A stretch of 64,000 nt of DNA from Carboxylicivirga sediminis. GTDB taxonomy: Bacteria > Bacteroidota > Bacteroidia > Bacteroidales > Marinilabiliaceae. Positions 18,683 through 26,901 of the stretch are shown one piece after another. Numbering within the stretch: position 1 is the stretch's first letter; each line of letters starts with the position of its first letter. The translations under genes were made by a program, and so were the position numbers. The stretch lies in assembly GCF_018156225.1 (NCBI RefSeq), contig NZ_JAGTAR010000001.1, forward strand, positions 62,001-126,000. Reading direction: 5' to 3'. Under the pieces are notes generated by a model that had not been told where the DNA came from, did not search any database, and saw only the letters and a program-made list of their open reading frames with translations.

Positions 18683-19789
18683 CTATACTTTAATAAATAT
18701 CTTATATCGATACAATACCCAACCAATCAACCAAAAGAAAACAATGTGAGATATTGCAAACAGTAATGAACCATTCATATTTCCGGCCAACGGTACAAAA
18801 ATAGACTCATACAAAGCTCGATATCCGATTACAACACCATCTTCACTTTTAAACTGAATAAGCTTATATAAGGTTTTAACCCAAAGACCTGACAAGGCAT
18901 AAATAAACAAGGGATTCATACCAAAAACTACAAAAAAGGATGTCCACTTTTTGAAACCTTTGATATCGATGACCCAGATTAAGACAGCCAGTAGCATGGT
19001 TCCTAAACCAGCTGTATAAATCACATAGGAACCTGTCCAGATAGGCTTATTAATTGGCCACACAAAATCCAACAACCATCCGGTTAATGTAAGAACAACT
19101 CCAACAATGAATAAATGCACAGGCAGCTTTGACTTCTCAATGGTTTTAATACTGCGTCCAACCAAGTAGCCGATTAGAGTAGTTACCACGGCGGGCAGCG
19201 AGCTCAACAGTCCTTCAGGGTCGAAAGCCATGCCAAAGCCCTTGTACATGTGCTGCTCACCCAGTATCCATTTATCGATTACAGTCACTACATTACCTTC
19301 CAAACTATAGGGATCGGTCCCACCAAAGAAATAAAGGATCGCCCAATAAACCAGCAGAATAACGCCACCTATATATTGAACCGTTCTGTATTTATAAGCC
19401 AGAACCAAAAGCGAACTAATGCCATAAACGATGGCTATTCGCTGCATAACCCCCATGATTCTTAGCTTGGAAAAATCGGCTTGCCACTGAGGAAAAGAGT
19501 TTAAAAATAAACCTATTGCGAAAATCAAAAGTGAACGCCGGCCTATCTTGATAAGCGACTGCTTATTTAATGAATTACCATATTTCGAAAATGAAAAATA
19601 CATGGAAACGCCCATAACAAATAAAAAGAAAGGAAACACCAAATCGGTAGGGGTGCATCCGTGCCAGGCTGCGTGCCGCAAGGGCGAATAAACATACGAC
19701 CAACTACCCGGAGTATTGACCAGTATCATACCTGCGATGGTAATGCCTCTAAGTACATCGAGTGCCAAATAGCGTGTAGATTTCGTCAT
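18683..19789 (-). CDS. Multi-pass membrane protein, DUF5009/NagX-HGSNAT family; candidate MurNAc transporter
   Basis: I start at the Met at 19789 (MTKSTRYLALDVLRGITIAG), since the 30 residues before it are not membrane-like, giving 368 residues. The opening RYLALDVLRGITIAGMILVN and CTPTDLVFPFFLFVMGVSMY are hallmarks of the acyltransferase-like COG4299/DUF5009 family. About ten membrane helices follow. Human HGSNAT in this superfamily moves acetyl groups onto glucosamine. From memory, the T. forsythia MurNAc transporter MurT, which works with the adjacent MurK-type kinase, belongs to this family too. Being last in the operon after ampG, and in a locus with murK-murQ, it is a good candidate for MurNAc entry across the inner membrane. 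A sugar acetyltransferase role cannot be excluded. Confidence 0.75.
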   Translation of the reverse strand: MTKSTRYLALDVLRGITIAGMILVNTPGSWSYVYSPLRHAAWHGCTPTDLVFPFFLFVMGVSMYFSFSKYGNSLNKQSLIKIGRRSLLIFAIGLFLNSFPQWQADFSKLRIMGVMQRIAIVYGISSLLVLAYKYRTVQYIGGVILLVYWAILYFFGGTDPYSLEGNVVTVIDKWILGEQHMYKGFGMAFDPEGLLSSLPAVVTTLIGYLVGRSIKTIEKSKLPVHLFIVGVVLTLTGWLLDFVWPINKPIWTGSYVIYTAGLGTMLLAVLIWVIDIKGFKKWTSFFVVFGMNPLFIYALSGLWVKTLYKLIQFKSEDGVVIGYRALYESIFVPLAGNMNGSLLFAISHIVFFWLIGWVLYRYKIFIKV

Positions 19790-19890
19790 GTTTTTGTGCG
19801 TTGAGGAGTTTAATGTATAAAGTTGCAGAGTTTGGGGTTGAGAGTTTAAATGAGTGGTCCGCACCAGGGATTTTGGCACGAACCACTTCT

Positions 19891-21183
19891 TTATTTCTTT
19901 TTAATACCAAATGTTGGGTCAACCTTTATCAGCTTCACCATTATAAAACTTGGGATGGTACAAGCAATAACCCAGATAAAGAAATACTGATAACCGATAA
20001 GCTCCTGAATCCAGCCCGAAATCATTCCCGGCAGCATCATACCTAAGGCCATTAGCCCAGTACAAAAGGCAAAGTGAGCTGTTTTATGCTCTCCTTCCGA
20101 AACATAAATCTGATAAAGCATATAGGCTGTAAAACCAAAGCCGTAACCAAACTGCTCTATGGCTACCGATATACTTACCAGCACAAAAGACTCAGGCAAG
20201 GCATAGGATAAATAAACATACACGAGGTTGGGCAGGTTAATGGCTATTACCATCGGCCACAACCAGTACTTCAAACCCCTTTTTGAAGCTACCAATCCGC
20301 CCAATATCCCACCGATGGTCAAGAAAATAACTCCGATGGTACCATAAACAATTCCAACATCACTTGTACTGAGACCTAAACCACCCACTTCGCGAGCATC
20401 CAATAAAAATGGAGAAGCCATCTTGACAAGTTGCGATTCGCCTAAACGGTAGAATAAGAGCATGCCCATGATCACCCAGATATCTTTCTTCTTAAAGAAA
20501 GTAACAAAGGTCTGTCCAAAGTCACGCACCACTTCACCAAGGCTCTTCACATTCTTATTTTCATCTTCATCGGGATATGGCAGGGCAAACTTATGATAAA
20601 GTGCAAACAACAGAAACATACCTGTTATTACATAAAAGGTAAGGGACCAGGCCAATGGTATACTTGGTGTATCATTGCCAAATAGTGCCGTTTCTTCTAA
20701 CTGACCAGCCAGGTAAACTAACAATCCCTGTCCGGTGATCATCGACAGGCGGTAAAAAGTACTGCGAATACCAATAAAATAGGCCTGCTTACTTTCATCC
20801 ATGCCAAACATATAAAAGCCATCGGCTGCAATATCGTGTGTAGCCGAGCTAAAAGCCAACAGCCAAAAGAAAGCTAGTGTAGATTGAAAGAAAAAGGTAG
20901 TTGGTATAGTGAAAGCAATACCCGCCAAACCAGCACCAATGAGCAACTGCATGGTTACAATCCACCAGCGCTTACTTTTTAATGTATCTACAATGGGACT
21001 CCAAAACGGCTTAATGACCCATGGCAAATACAACCACGACGTATAAAATGTTATTTCAGCATTCGATATATCAAGTTTCTTATACATGATAACCGCCAAA
21101 GTCATCACCACCACGTAAGGGATGCCTTCGGCAAAATAAAGGGTGGGCACCCAGGCCCAGGGAGATGTCGATTTTTGTTTCAT
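19891..21183 (-). CDS. ampG: AmpG-like muropeptide permease (MFS)
   Basis: 430 residues from the Met at 21183 (MKQKSTSPWAWVPTLYFAEG). The upstream extension of 15 residues is unlikely because a purine-rich stretch lies before the inner Met. Twelve hydrophobic segments are spread over the length. AmpG-like features include YFAEGIPYVVV, the first-loop WLYLPWVIKPFWSPIVD and the helix with SSATHDIAADGF. AmpG imports anhydro-muropeptides through the inner membrane. The gene lies between a SpoIID-like gene and a DUF5009 gene in an operon whose first gene is an amidase-like protein, which suits muropeptide import. A general sugar or siderophore MFS is the less likely alternative. Confidence 0.82.
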   Translation of the reverse strand: MKQKSTSPWAWVPTLYFAEGIPYVVVMTLAVIMYKKLDISNAEITFYTSWLYLPWVIKPFWSPIVDTLKSKRWWIVTMQLLIGAGLAGIAFTIPTTFFFQSTLAFFWLLAFSSATHDIAADGFYMFGMDESKQAYFIGIRSTFYRLSMITGQGLLVYLAGQLEETALFGNDTPSIPLAWSLTFYVITGMFLLFALYHKFALPYPDEDENKNVKSLGEVVRDFGQTFVTFFKKKDIWVIMGMLLFYRLGESQLVKMASPFLLDAREVGGLGLSTSDVGIVYGTIGVIFLTIGGILGGLVASKRGLKYWLWPMVIAINLPNLVYVYLSYALPESFVLVSISVAIEQFGYGFGFTAYMLYQIYVSEGEHKTAHFAFCTGLMALGMMLPGMISGWIQELIGYQYFFIWVIACTIPSFIMVKLIKVDPTFGIKKK

Positions 21184-21265
21184 AATAATATGCTTGATGA
21201 CCAAGGCCTCATGACCGAAGGGATACAATCAACCTCCGTCTTCAGCCTTCCGTCTTCCATCATTG

Positions 21266-22603
21266 TTAGTACTTTTTCTTCAATTCGGCCCCTCTGAAAT
21301 AATGCATTAAGATAGCATTATAATCATAACCTTTAGCGCCCATAACCGCCGCTCCTATCTGGCACAAGCCAACACCATGGCCCCATCCGGCACCTTTTAG
21401 CACGAAAATTAGTTGTCCATCAACATCTTCCTTTTCGATGATAAAGGCAGAACTATAAAGGTGCGACTCCGACAATGCCTTACGAATTTCCAGTTCCTTA
21501 CCAATGGTCAAGGTCTTTTTATCGCCCACTATCTTTAGCTTAATCAAGCGGCCAGAATCGCCTCGTTCAACAGGTATCATCTCCTGTATGGTTCCAAAGT
21601 CGATGCCGGTGCGCTTTTTAACCAGCTCACTCACTTCGCTTTGCCTATATCTTACTTCCCACCGGTAGAAATCGTTGGTTTCCTGGTCGTAGTCATTGAG
21701 TACCTGACTCAGCACTTCCTTATCAGTGGTATTACAGAATGCATCGGGCATGCCCAGCATCCATTTTTCGGCATTGGCCTCTGTTTTCAGATCGAGGTTA
21801 AAGCCTTCTGGATCGACATCGTTATCGGCAAAAGCCTGTAGGTAGGGATGATTCACCGGTTCCCATACATTCTCAAATTTCTCAACCATGCCGCCGCAGC
21901 ATTTCGAGAAGCGGGCATCGCAGATGGCCTCACCACTCATTAACACTTCGCCCCAGGTAGCACGCACGGCATTTTCCACCTCTTCGGTGGTAGCCCTGGT
22001 AATGCCCTGGTAGCGCTGGCAATGGTCATCAGCACACACATCGAAGTTCAGGTGATCCTCACGGTCGTACCACTTAATAAACTCATCGTCGGTTTCGAAC
22101 ACCGACTTGTATGCATCCGTATTGCTTTGCAGGCTATGGTTCTTTTCAATTTGCGCCAGCAACCAGCTGCGCGATATCACCGCATGAGCCTTTAATAGCT
22201 CCAGTGACGATGTGGCACTCATCTCCGAAGAAATAACACTCATCAGGTAATCCTCAACAGGCAACACATTGATAGCAGTAATCTTGTCATTCTCAAGCAG
22301 GAGTTTTAATCCGCCTTTAAATGACTGATCCTCGTCACGCTCCCAATGGAAGTTAATACCAATAGTGACAGCATGAAGCGTGAAATAGGCATCCTCACTC
22401 TGTGGTTCAAAAAGCAACCCACTTTTAAGAATTATTTCTTCACCCTCTTCATGTTTCAGCAATAGAAAACCCTTTCCAAATATAGTGGCACTATATCTGC
22501 CCGATAACTTTACCCCTAATTTATCCTTAAAGTCTCCAAACAATGTAAACTCGATGGTTTCCTTAAATTGAATACCTACCTGTATAACCGGAATTTGTTT
22601 CAT
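21266..22603 (-). CDS. SpoIID/LytB-domain protein without a signal peptide
   Basis: 445 residues. The SpoIID core starts near residue 105 (INVLPVEDYLMSVISSEMSA); Glu127 matches the catalytic Glu of SpoIID lytic transglycosylases. The hallmark C-terminal motif GAGWGHGVGLCQIGA lies at about 410-424. SpoIID cuts glycan strands that have lost their stem peptides. The N-terminus MKQIPVIQVGIQFKETIEF has no hydrophobic core, Tat motif or lipobox, so by sequence it should be cytoplasmic. That is unusual for a cell-wall lytic enzyme. It lies directly upstream of ampG, so it may process imported muropeptide chains inside the cell. A missed upstream start is the main alternative, but the upstream region is repeat-rich and not coding-like. 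Confidence 0.8.
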   Translation of the reverse strand: MKQIPVIQVGIQFKETIEFTLFGDFKDKLGVKLSGRYSATIFGKGFLLLKHEEGEEIILKSGLLFEPQSEDAYFTLHAVTIGINFHWERDEDQSFKGGLKLLLENDKITAINVLPVEDYLMSVISSEMSATSSLELLKAHAVISRSWLLAQIEKNHSLQSNTDAYKSVFETDDEFIKWYDREDHLNFDVCADDHCQRYQGITRATTEEVENAVRATWGEVLMSGEAICDARFSKCCGGMVEKFENVWEPVNHPYLQAFADNDVDPEGFNLDLKTEANAEKWMLGMPDAFCNTTDKEVLSQVLNDYDQETNDFYRWEVRYRQSEVSELVKKRTGIDFGTIQEMIPVERGDSGRLIKLKIVGDKKTLTIGKELEIRKALSESHLYSSAFIIEKEDVDGQLIFVLKGAGWGHGVGLCQIGAAVMGAKGYDYNAILMHYFRGAELKKKY

Positions 22604-22615
22604 AATATTTTCTTT

Positions 22616-22740
22616 AGTCCGAAGTCCGTTGCACGGAGTCCGATGCTGATGTTATTATATTAATAGCGCATGGCGCGCAGTGCACTGTGCTTGATGTACT
22701 CTTTTTGTCCGTCCGAAGTCCGATGCTCGAAGTCCGAAAC
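22616..22740. repeat. GTCCGAAGTCCG direct and inverted repeats
   Basis: Several copies of AGTCCGAAGTCCG and variants (CGGAGTCCGATGCTGA, GTCCGAAGTCCGATGCTCGA, AGTCCGAAA) lie at 22616-22650 and 22707-22740. The same words recur at 25273-25368, which suggests a dispersed intergenic repeat. No gene is seen here. Confidence 0.6.
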
Positions 22741-22800
22741 TCAGTTATTAGTGCGTAGTCTTGTTCTTAAACCACTTCTCTTACCCCTCTCTCTTTAGGT

Positions 22801-22860
22801 CACTCCCCAAGGGGAGTGAATGGCACAGCGACTTCTTAAAACACCTTCCCCTTGGGGAAG
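22801..22860. repeat. REP-like paired palindromes
   Basis: CACTCCCC-AA-GGGGAGTG (22801-22818) and CTTCCCC-TT-GGGGAAG (22845-22860, followed by TGCCGCCAGG) form two G/C-rich hairpins 26 bp apart. A related word occurs at 44003-44050. Such intergenic palindromes are common in Bacteroidota genomes. The function is unknown. Confidence 0.55.
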
Positions 22861-22896
22861 TGCCGCCAGGCGATGGGGGAATTTCACAAAAGTAAG

Positions 22897-23128
22897 CCTA
22901 CATACAATACAAACGGTCGTGCATACACTTCTGGCACGCTTACATGCGTTTCTGACGAACTTACATATGATGCTGACGGGCTTACATTCGCCTCTGTCAC
23001 GCTTACATTCAATACTAACCCACTTACATATACCTCAGACAAGCTTACATAGGATGCTGATACCACTTACATACAATGCTGACGGCCTTACATACGCTTC
23101 TGACGCACTTACATACTTATCTATTACT
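22897..23128. repeat. Degenerate 21-bp tandem repeat (about 11 units)
   Basis: The word CTTACAT recurs at 22939, 22960, 22981, 23002, 23023, 23044, 23066, 23087 and 23108, exactly 21 bp apart except for one 22-bp step. Two more decayed units precede it (22897, 22918). The unit is close to CTTACATACGCTTCTGACGCA. It fills much of the 563-bp gap between the SpoIID and GNAT genes. Because 21 bp is seven codons, several frames stay open with heptad patterns, but no start, RBS or known protein supports coding. Confidence 0.75.
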
Positions 23129-23167
23129 CATGCAAAGCCTGCTTCCGTTGAAACAGACCGTATTGAT

Positions 23168-24076
23168 TTAGTTCAATTTCTTTTCGAAACGCCAAAACAC
23201 CCTGTCAACAAGGGCGTTGGCATGCCAGGCGTAAAAATCAATGGGCCCCACCCAGGGAATAATGGAGCGCGACAAGCCCATCTCTTTCATGTCCTGCAGG
23301 CAGCGCTTAAGCAAAATAGCACCCATGCCCTTGCCTCGCAAGTCGGGGTGTGTGCCCATTGGACCAAACCAGCCGGTACCTTTATTATTGGCATTGTGAG
23401 CCGAAAAAGCCTTCACCTCACCGTTGAGCAAGGCAATGTGGATGGATGGCACCTCATCACTAAAAGCCATTTCCACCTCGTTAGTCCACAACAGCCATTC
23501 ATCTTTAATAAAATCCAACACAGCCTGCTTATCTTCCGGCTTGGCGCGCCTCACTTCAATGCCATCAGTCCTTAAAGCATCTTCTCGGGTGCTCATGTCC
23601 CAATCCTGGTTTAGATCAACCACTAAATTAGATGTGTCGCCAAAGCGCTCGAAGCCGCGACGCATGGCCCAGCACAAAGCCGGCGTGTAGCGCGGATCAA
23701 TTCCCGGCATAAAATAGTTGAGCGGTACATCATAGATGCGCACCACATTGGCCTGATGTGCCACAAATACCTCCTCCAGTCGTTGATACAATGCTGTTGC
23801 AACACCTTGTCGGCGATACTGGCTATCCACAGCCATGAGCTTTATATAGGCATAATTAACTCCGCGGATATGCCGCATCACCCCTTGCATAAATCCGATG
23901 ATGCGCTGTCCATCTTTACACACAAAAGTGGCTTGCGGCATCCAATCAGGATCGCCTTCCAGCTTTTCCTGCAATAGTTCTTCAGTGATGGCATCGTACT
24001 CCCAGTTTTGATTAAGAAAGGCTGTTAGTTCAGCTCTTTCGGCCGGGTTGTAAAGGGAAATCGGGTATTTTATCAT
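23168..24076 (-). CDS. Tandem GNAT N-acetyltransferase
   Basis: 302 residues with two GNAT folds. The first has the acetyl-CoA motif YRRQGVATAL (about 87-96) and the second LRGKGMGAILL (about 245-255). There is no signal peptide, so it is cytoplasmic. The family acetylates amines of sugars, amino acids or peptides with acetyl-CoA. The gene lies between the DUF4922 and SpoIID genes in the amidase-to-DUF5009 operon. A role such as acetylation of amino sugars or muropeptides during salvage is possible but not shown. The intervals on either side contain repeats, so part of the operon may rely on internal promoters. Confidence 0.75.
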   Translation of the reverse strand: MIKYPISLYNPAERAELTAFLNQNWEYDAITEELLQEKLEGDPDWMPQATFVCKDGQRIIGFMQGVMRHIRGVNYAYIKLMAVDSQYRRQGVATALYQRLEEVFVAHQANVVRIYDVPLNYFMPGIDPRYTPALCWAMRRGFERFGDTSNLVVDLNQDWDMSTREDALRTDGIEVRRAKPEDKQAVLDFIKDEWLLWTNEVEMAFSDEVPSIHIALLNGEVKAFSAHNANNKGTGWFGPMGTHPDLRGKGMGAILLKRCLQDMKEMGLSRSIIPWVGPIDFYAWHANALVDRVFWRFEKKLN

Positions 24077-24192
24077 TGTAGACTTAAGATTTAAGACAAA
24101 AGATACAAGACTTTAAGGTTTATCTCTCAGTATTACTTTGCTTTTAAACTCTATTTTCGCCCCCTCTCCATGCGGGTATCACCCACTGCTAC

Positions 24193-24247
24193 CGCGCGAA
24201 TCCTTTCGCGTGGTGTATTATTCAAGCCACACGAAAGGATTCGTGCG
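24193..24247. repeat. 21-bp inverted repeat
   Basis: Arms 24193-24213 and 24227-24247 are nearly perfect complements (CGCGCGAATCCTTTCGCGTGG against CCACACGAAAGGATTCGTGCG) with a 13-base A/T-rich loop. It lies between the DUF4922 and GNAT genes and is flanked by CCCCCTC...GATGGGGGA, a further outer inverted pair. It could be a REP/MITE-type element or a strong mRNA hairpin. It lacks a clear T-run. Confidence 0.65.
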
Positions 24248-24269
24248 GCAGCAAGGGATGGGGGACTTT

Positions 24270-25211
24270 TTATTTAGCCATCAGCTGGTTTAACAACTCT
24301 CCACAAGCCTCTTCTGACAGGCACACCTGCTTGAGGATATCCACTACATCCTTTCCGCCTATCTTCTCAAAATCTTCTGGACGGGGCGTGATAAACACAC
24401 CTCCCATATCCACAGATGCCGGACTGATGAGTATCTGCTCATCTCCCTCGGCAAAATAGCAGGCCGGACGGTGCAAAATACGTGGAAATACATGCACCAC
24501 ATACTGCCCCTCTTCAAAATAGGCCAACACGTTGAGCATAGGTTCTACTTCATCGGGCTGACTGTCGGCAAGCATCTTATGAAGCTTACCAAACAAGCTT
24601 TCAATAGCCTCTTTATCACTTCCTTTAAAGGTGATGACACCGCGATTATAGCCTGCCCAGTTATACACCTCCACCCCATTATGAGTAGCATGCAGCTGTG
24701 CAAAGCGCTTCCCCCTGAAATCGGCTTCAAGCGGCATAAAACCTTTAATACCTGCCTGAAAATGGAAATGGTCAGGCGCCGAGGCTCCACACTTTGGTCC
24801 GTTATAAAACAAGGTGAATTCATCCAACTCATTGGCCAATTCCAGCATTGATGGAAAATAAGGAGCAATCAACTGCAAAGTATGCTCTTTATTGGGAATC
24901 GTCAGGTGTTCAGTAAAAATAGGAAACGGGTTGATGAGAATGGTATAATCGCCATAATCAACGCCCTCCTGTTCGGCCGGACGATTCTCTTCACATAAAA
25001 AGCACGGACGCTCCTGAATGGATTTAGTATCGACCTTGGCTGCCGATGAACGTATCCGCTCAGGATTAAACTGCACTTTTATTTCGCTGCCTCCATCCAG
25101 TTGCACACTTTTGGTTTTCACCTTCTGAAGACCGGCGTAGTTATTGGTGGCCAGACTCCAATCACAGAGCTGGCCTTGTATTAGTTTTTTGGTTTTGAGA
25201 GAAGTGGTCAT
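24270..25211 (-). CDS. DUF4922 HIT-like nucleotidyltransferase/phosphorylase
   Basis: 313 residues and cytoplasmic. The motif PDHFHFQAG (H148, H150, Q152) is the active-site pattern of the GalT/HIT branch that includes GDP-L-galactose phosphorylase. There the middle His is the nucleophile that becomes nucleotidylated. A CxxC pair (C70, C73 in RPCFLCEENRP) could hold zinc or structure, as in GalT. The family is known in Bacteroidota as DUF4922, and its substrate is not known to me. The gene follows a two-domain glycosyltransferase and precedes a GNAT, so a nucleotide-sugar step on a salvaged amino sugar is a reasonable inference. Confidence 0.72.
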   Translation of the reverse strand: MTTSLKTKKLIQGQLCDWSLATNNYAGLQKVKTKSVQLDGGSEIKVQFNPERIRSSAAKVDTKSIQERPCFLCEENRPAEQEGVDYGDYTILINPFPIFTEHLTIPNKEHTLQLIAPYFPSMLELANELDEFTLFYNGPKCGASAPDHFHFQAGIKGFMPLEADFRGKRFAQLHATHNGVEVYNWAGYNRGVITFKGSDKEAIESLFGKLHKMLADSQPDEVEPMLNVLAYFEEGQYVVHVFPRILHRPACYFAEGDEQILISPASVDMGGVFITPRPEDFEKIGGKDVVDILKQVCLSEEACGELLNQLMAK

Positions 25212-25272
25212 TTTATTAACTTCTTACATTTAGCTGATAGCCGATAGCTATTTACAGCTTGGGTTATTTTCA

Positions 25273-25368
25273 AAGTCCGAAGCTCGGCGTCCGAAGTCCG
25301 AAGACATTGATTCCACAGACCAGGATTCGTTCGGCACCGGACTGTGTTCTCCGGACTGCGGACTCTTC
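25273..25368. repeat. Inverted GTCCGAAGTCCG repeat
   Basis: AAGTCCGAAGCTCGGCGTCCG and AAGTCCGAAG (25273-25302) face CACCGGACTGTG and CCGGACTGCGGACT (25336-25365) across about 35 bp. The words match those at 22616-22740. The element fills the gap between the glycosyltransferase and DUF4922 genes. Confidence 0.55.
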
Positions 25369-25370
25369 AT

Positions 25371-26828
25371 CTACTGACTGTTTTTCACAAATTGCTGACG
25401 CGCTTTAAACTCCATGGTTCTAATCTTGTCCTTATAGAAGTTGTGCGCATTCATCTTGGCTATATCCAGCGATGCATCAGAGTTATCGTCCCAGCGACGA
25501 CACAAGTACAAGGGATCGTAGATACGACCAATCTGGTACTGCCGGCTAATGTTCAAACCAAGTGCATAGTCCTCACCATAGCTGGTGTTTGGCACTTTCA
25601 CATCGCGCAACACTGGTGTATAAAAGGCACGCGGTGCTCCCAACCCGTTAATGCGTAAGGCATTGTTACGTCCGTTATCTGGCGTCCATTCCCTGTGATC
25701 GATAAGTCCCGGAGGAATCTCTTCGAGCTTGAAGTTCACCATTTGGTAGCTACCCACCACCATGGCGCAGTTCTGCTCGTAGAAAGCCTTCACTACACGC
25801 TCAATCACGGTTTCGTCGATGTAGAGATCATCACTATCGAGCTGGATGGCAAACTTACCACATCGCTCATCGGCTACTGCCGCATTCCAGCACCCGCCAA
25901 TACCCAAATCATCGCGCTCAGGGATGATGTGAATCAATCGCTCATCGTTAAACGAACGGATAATTTCAGAGGTTTTATCGGTTGAATGGTTATCCACAAT
26001 AATCAGGTTGAAGGCAAAAGAAGTTTGCTGTTTCAATACCGATTCGATGGCATCGCCAATGGTTTTTTCACGATTACGCACAGGTATAATCACCGATGCT
26101 TCCACCGGATAGTTCCCTTCAGCAAATTCAATCTGCTTAAATTCGGGCTTCAGATAAGCACCTACTGCTTTCAGGTGCGCAGTACAGGCCAGCTCCATTT
26201 CAATCTGGCGGTCGCGGTTACGCGGATCCACATAGTCGAACATCTTCTCGCCCGACTTGCGCGTATCCAGTTCCACCTCAGTATAGAGCAATTCGGGTAG
26301 GTGCATCAACTCATGCTTTTGCGATACGCGCAAGCGTAAATCGTACAAAGCAGCATGCTTATAATCCGCATCCATGGCTTCCACAGCCTCCTTAAGAGCT
26401 GGTGCTTTATACAACAACAAAGAGCCGAAATTAAAATCATCGCGCAAACTCCCAGCCTGGTATTCAATCACCGGATGTGCTGATAATTTACCTTCTTTCT
26501 TCTCATAATAGTCGGCATACACCATACCGGCACCGGCATCATCGCCACAACGGGCCATGCGTTCCAAGGCATTCAGCCCAATATTCAAGGCCATTGTTTT
26601 GGTATAAACAGCCACATAGTCGCCGCTCACCTCGCTCAACAGCTGCCTCCAGGTAGCTGTTGCATCCAGGCCGCCAGTGGCCACTATCACGTTAGCTCCT
26701 TCTACTTCACAAGCCTCTTTGGCCACCACAATAATGTTTGTTACACCTGCGTCCTGAAACGTCTTTAGTGTTGGCATCATCTCTTCCTTACCAGCATAAG
26801 GCAGTATGCATGTCATATTTTCACCCAT
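25371..26828 (-). CDS. Glycosyltransferase with two GT-A-like domains (GT2 type)
   Basis: 485 residues without a signal peptide or membrane helix. Residues about 240-460 form a standard GT2 domain: EASVIIPVRNREKTIGDAIE at the start, LIIVDNHSTD, and the metal motif DSDD in FAIQLDSDDLYID. Residues 1-230 look like a second, weaker GT-A fold (VYTKTMALNIGLNALER, MVYADYYEKK) with no clear DxD motif. The C-terminal RRWDDNSDAS resembles the end of GT2 proteins. The enzyme would transfer a sugar from a nucleotide donor in the cytoplasm. It lies between the amidase-like gene and the DUF4922 gene. What a sugar-transfer step does in a degradative operon is unclear. Confidence 0.75.
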   Translation of the reverse strand: MGENMTCILPYAGKEEMMPTLKTFQDAGVTNIIVVAKEACEVEGANVIVATGGLDATATWRQLLSEVSGDYVAVYTKTMALNIGLNALERMARCGDDAGAGMVYADYYEKKEGKLSAHPVIEYQAGSLRDDFNFGSLLLYKAPALKEAVEAMDADYKHAALYDLRLRVSQKHELMHLPELLYTEVELDTRKSGEKMFDYVDPRNRDRQIEMELACTAHLKAVGAYLKPEFKQIEFAEGNYPVEASVIIPVRNREKTIGDAIESVLKQQTSFAFNLIIVDNHSTDKTSEIIRSFNDERLIHIIPERDDLGIGGCWNAAVADERCGKFAIQLDSDDLYIDETVIERVVKAFYEQNCAMVVGSYQMVNFKLEEIPPGLIDHREWTPDNGRNNALRINGLGAPRAFYTPVLRDVKVPNTSYGEDYALGLNISRQYQIGRIYDPLYLCRRWDDNSDASLDIAKMNAHNFYKDKIRTMEFKARQQFVKNSQ

Positions 26829-26901
26829 CTTTATTATGATTTAGTCTTATTAATCAGTTTGTTAGTTTTTAATATATAATTCTCGGCTATAGTCAAAATA
26901 G

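Noticed and set aside
22897-23128. Possible CRISPR array
   Set aside because: Units are contiguous at 21 bp with no unique spacers and no cas genes nearby.
22820-23575. Long plus-strand open frame with repeated Leu-His words
   Set aside because: It is produced by the 21-bp tandem repeat and then runs antisense through the GNAT gene. There is no start signal or known family.
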